Assembly: GCA_955652835.1 (NCBI GenBank)
Contig: CATPBO010000114.1
Location: forward strand, 1 to 41,050
DNA: 41,050 nucleotides
Source of the DNA: Candidatus Dormiibacterota bacterium
GTDB taxonomy: Bacteria > Chloroflexota > Dormibacteria > Dormibacterales > Dormibacteraceae
Reading direction: 5' to 3'
In this document: piece after piece, positions 39,925 through 41,050 of the stretch
How positions within the stretch are numbered: position 1 is the stretch's first letter
Layout: each line of letters opens with the position of its first letter
The notes under the pieces: generated by a model
Database searches by the model: none
The model's input: only the letters and a program-made list of their open reading frames with translations
Told to the model about the DNA's origin: nothing
Program-made: the position numbers and the translations under genes

Positions 39925-41034
39925 ATGGCCAGGGTGGAGTCCAGGCTCGAGACCAACGTAGCGCGAGCTTCGACGCTGCCCTCGACCATGTACCTGGACC
40001 CGGCCGTCCTGGAACTCGAGAAGGACAGGATCTTCGCGCGCACGTGGCAGCTCGTGGCGCACATGAGCGAGCTCGCGCGAGTCGGTGATTTCAAGCCAAC
40101 CACGATCCTCGACGAGCCGATTCTCTTGACCCATGCGCAGGACGGAAAGCTGCGCGGTTTCTACAACGTGTGCCGCCACCGCGCCGCGCAGGTGGTGACG
40201 ACGCGCGGCAATCGAAAGTCGCTCCAGTGCGGATACCACGGCTGGGTCTACGGTCTCGACGGCAAGCTGCAGGCCGCGCGAGAGATGGAGGGCACCGAAG
40301 ACTTCGACAAGGCCGACTTCGGCCTTGTGCCGATCCGGGTCGACACGGTGGGCCCCTTCGTTTTTGCGAACCTCGATCCCAACGCAGCCCCGCTGGCGGA
40401 ATGGATCGGCGCCATCCCGTCAGAGATCGCGAACGCCGGATACGAGATGTCGAACATGCGTCGCGTCGAGCGGCGCGATTACGAAATCGCGTGCAACTGG
40501 AAGGTCTACGTGGACAACTACCTGGAGGGATATCACCTCCCCATCGCGCATCCGGGTCTGTTCAAGGAGCTGGATTACGACCAGTACCGCGTCGAGACAT
40601 TTCGCTACTACTCAAAACAGCACGCGCCCATCCGTGAGCTGAAGCCAGGCGAGGTGCCGGGTCGTGATCGCCGCTACATCCGCATGCCGGGCGCGGAGGA
40701 CAACGCTCTCTACTACTGGATCTTCCCCAACACGATGCTGAACATCTACCAGGACAACATCAGCACCAATGTCATCCTCCCGCTGGGAGTCGACCGCACC
40801 CTAACCATCTTCGAATGGTTCTTCGCGGAGCCCGGCACCGGCGCGGGCTGGGAATCGATGCAGCAGACGATCGCGTTTTCGGATGAGATCCAGCAGGAGG
40901 ACATCGCAGTCTGCGAGCAGGTGCAGAAGGGCCTACGGTCGCGCTCCTACAATCGCGGGCGGTTCTCAGCGTTGCGCGAGAACGGTGTTCACCACTTCCA
41001 GTCGCTGGTGACCGAATTCCTGGATCGCGACTGA
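39925..41034 (+). CDS. Rieske non-heme iron oxygenase, alpha subunit
   Basis: A 369-residue ring-hydroxylating-type oxygenase from ATG 39925. The Rieske 2Fe-2S site is the C-x-H...C-x2-H pattern in CRHRAAQV and LQCGYHGWVYGLDG. The catalytic iron site is in WKVYVDNYLEGYHLPIAHPG (two histidines) with the distant acidic ligand in EDIAVCEQVQKGL. The closest feel is to glycine-betaine, carnitine or aromatic oxygenases of single-component alpha3 type; the substrate cannot be settled. The partner reductase is not in the window. CACAAT lies 5 nt before an in-frame GTG 39922, so a leaderless start is possible. It ends 16 bp before the window edge. Confidence 0.92.
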   Translation: MARVESRLETNVARASTLPSTMYLDPAVLELEKDRIFARTWQLVAHMSELARVGDFKPTTILDEPILLTHAQDGKLRGFYNVCRHRAAQVVTTRGNRKSLQCGYHGWVYGLDGKLQAAREMEGTEDFDKADFGLVPIRVDTVGPFVFANLDPNAAPLAEWIGAIPSEIANAGYEMSNMRRVERRDYEIACNWKVYVDNYLEGYHLPIAHPGLFKELDYDQYRVETFRYYSKQHAPIRELKPGEVPGRDRRYIRMPGAEDNALYYWIFPNTMLNIYQDNISTNVILPLGVDRTLTIFEWFFAEPGTGAGWESMQQTIAFSDEIQQEDIAVCEQVQKGLRSRSYNRGRFSALRENGVHHFQSLVTEFLDRD

Positions 41035-41050
41035 CCGGACGCGCCGCTCA

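Overview
The window is GC-rich, tightly packed bacterial chromosome: about 46 protein genes on both strands, with many start-stop overlaps of 4 bp or less. I see no tRNA, rRNA, IS element, phage gene or CRISPR array, and no stretch over 300 bases without a gene. The gene mix (F420-type LLM oxidoreductase, bacterial topoisomerase IB, sulfite-oxidase-like enzyme with a DUF6510 partner, DUF2510-type tail protein, frequent GTG/TTG starts, several apparently leaderless genes) suggests a soil bacterium of the Chloroflexota / Dormibacterota / Actinomycetota sphere. That placement is inference; nothing here fixes the phylum.

Layout. 1-5372: the end of a myo-inositol locus (ABC permease and ATPase, iolD, iolB, LacI-type regulator). 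5398-6775: two tandem related small membrane proteins and an EamA exporter. 6834-8458 (minus): PiT phosphate transporter and its DUF47 partner. 8535-13684: OsmC-like and VOC proteins, a DHA2 drug exporter, an acyl-CoA ligase and a SIS-domain sugar isomerase. 13716-14978: a permuted papain-like hydrolase and a rhodanese-CBS protein interrupted by an in-frame TGA. 14968-19778: orphan histidine kinase, 6-phosphogluconate dehydrogenase, topoisomerase IB. 20015-22241 (minus): tdh-kbl threonine degradation. 22353-25386: a Zur-like regulator divergent from a zinc ABC transporter. 25403-28125: D,D-carboxypeptidase, an ArsR-SRPBCC pair, and a divergent pair made of a conserved hypothetical protein and a SelW/Rdx-family protein with a CxxU (TGA) motif. 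28186-30330: ECF sigma, zinc anti-sigma and a secreted beta-propeller. 30410-32018: molybdopterin oxidoreductase, flavin reductase and DUF6510 protein. 32024-34267: DUF2510-type membrane protein, HD-GYP protein with a structured leader, LLM oxidoreductase. 34264-41034: ureohydrolase, class III aminotransferase, APC permease, YtcJ-type amidohydrolase and a Rieske oxygenase.

The most notable signal is two genes, 13 kb apart, each broken by one TGA exactly where its family has a redox cysteine, each with the reading frame intact on both sides, and each followed 11-13 nt later by a 17-nt hairpin of 6-bp stem and 5-nt loop. This is the expected signature of selenocysteine insertion. The SelW-like case (27844-28125) belongs to a known selenoprotein family. 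The rhodanese-CBS case (14265-14978) would be a less familiar or new selenoprotein. Neither would be called correctly by ordinary gene finding. The selA/B/C/D machinery is not in this window, so its presence elsewhere in the genome is the key test.

Regulatory structure is visible at several loci: a three-copy TTGNGCAA array on a 13-bp period between zur and the zinc operon, two tandem GTAAC-N6-GTTAC palindromes at the arsR divergent promoter, overlapping sigma70-type promoters between the aminotransferase and APC permease, and a recurrent -10-like hexamer 6-9 nt before start codons that lack a ribosome binding site.
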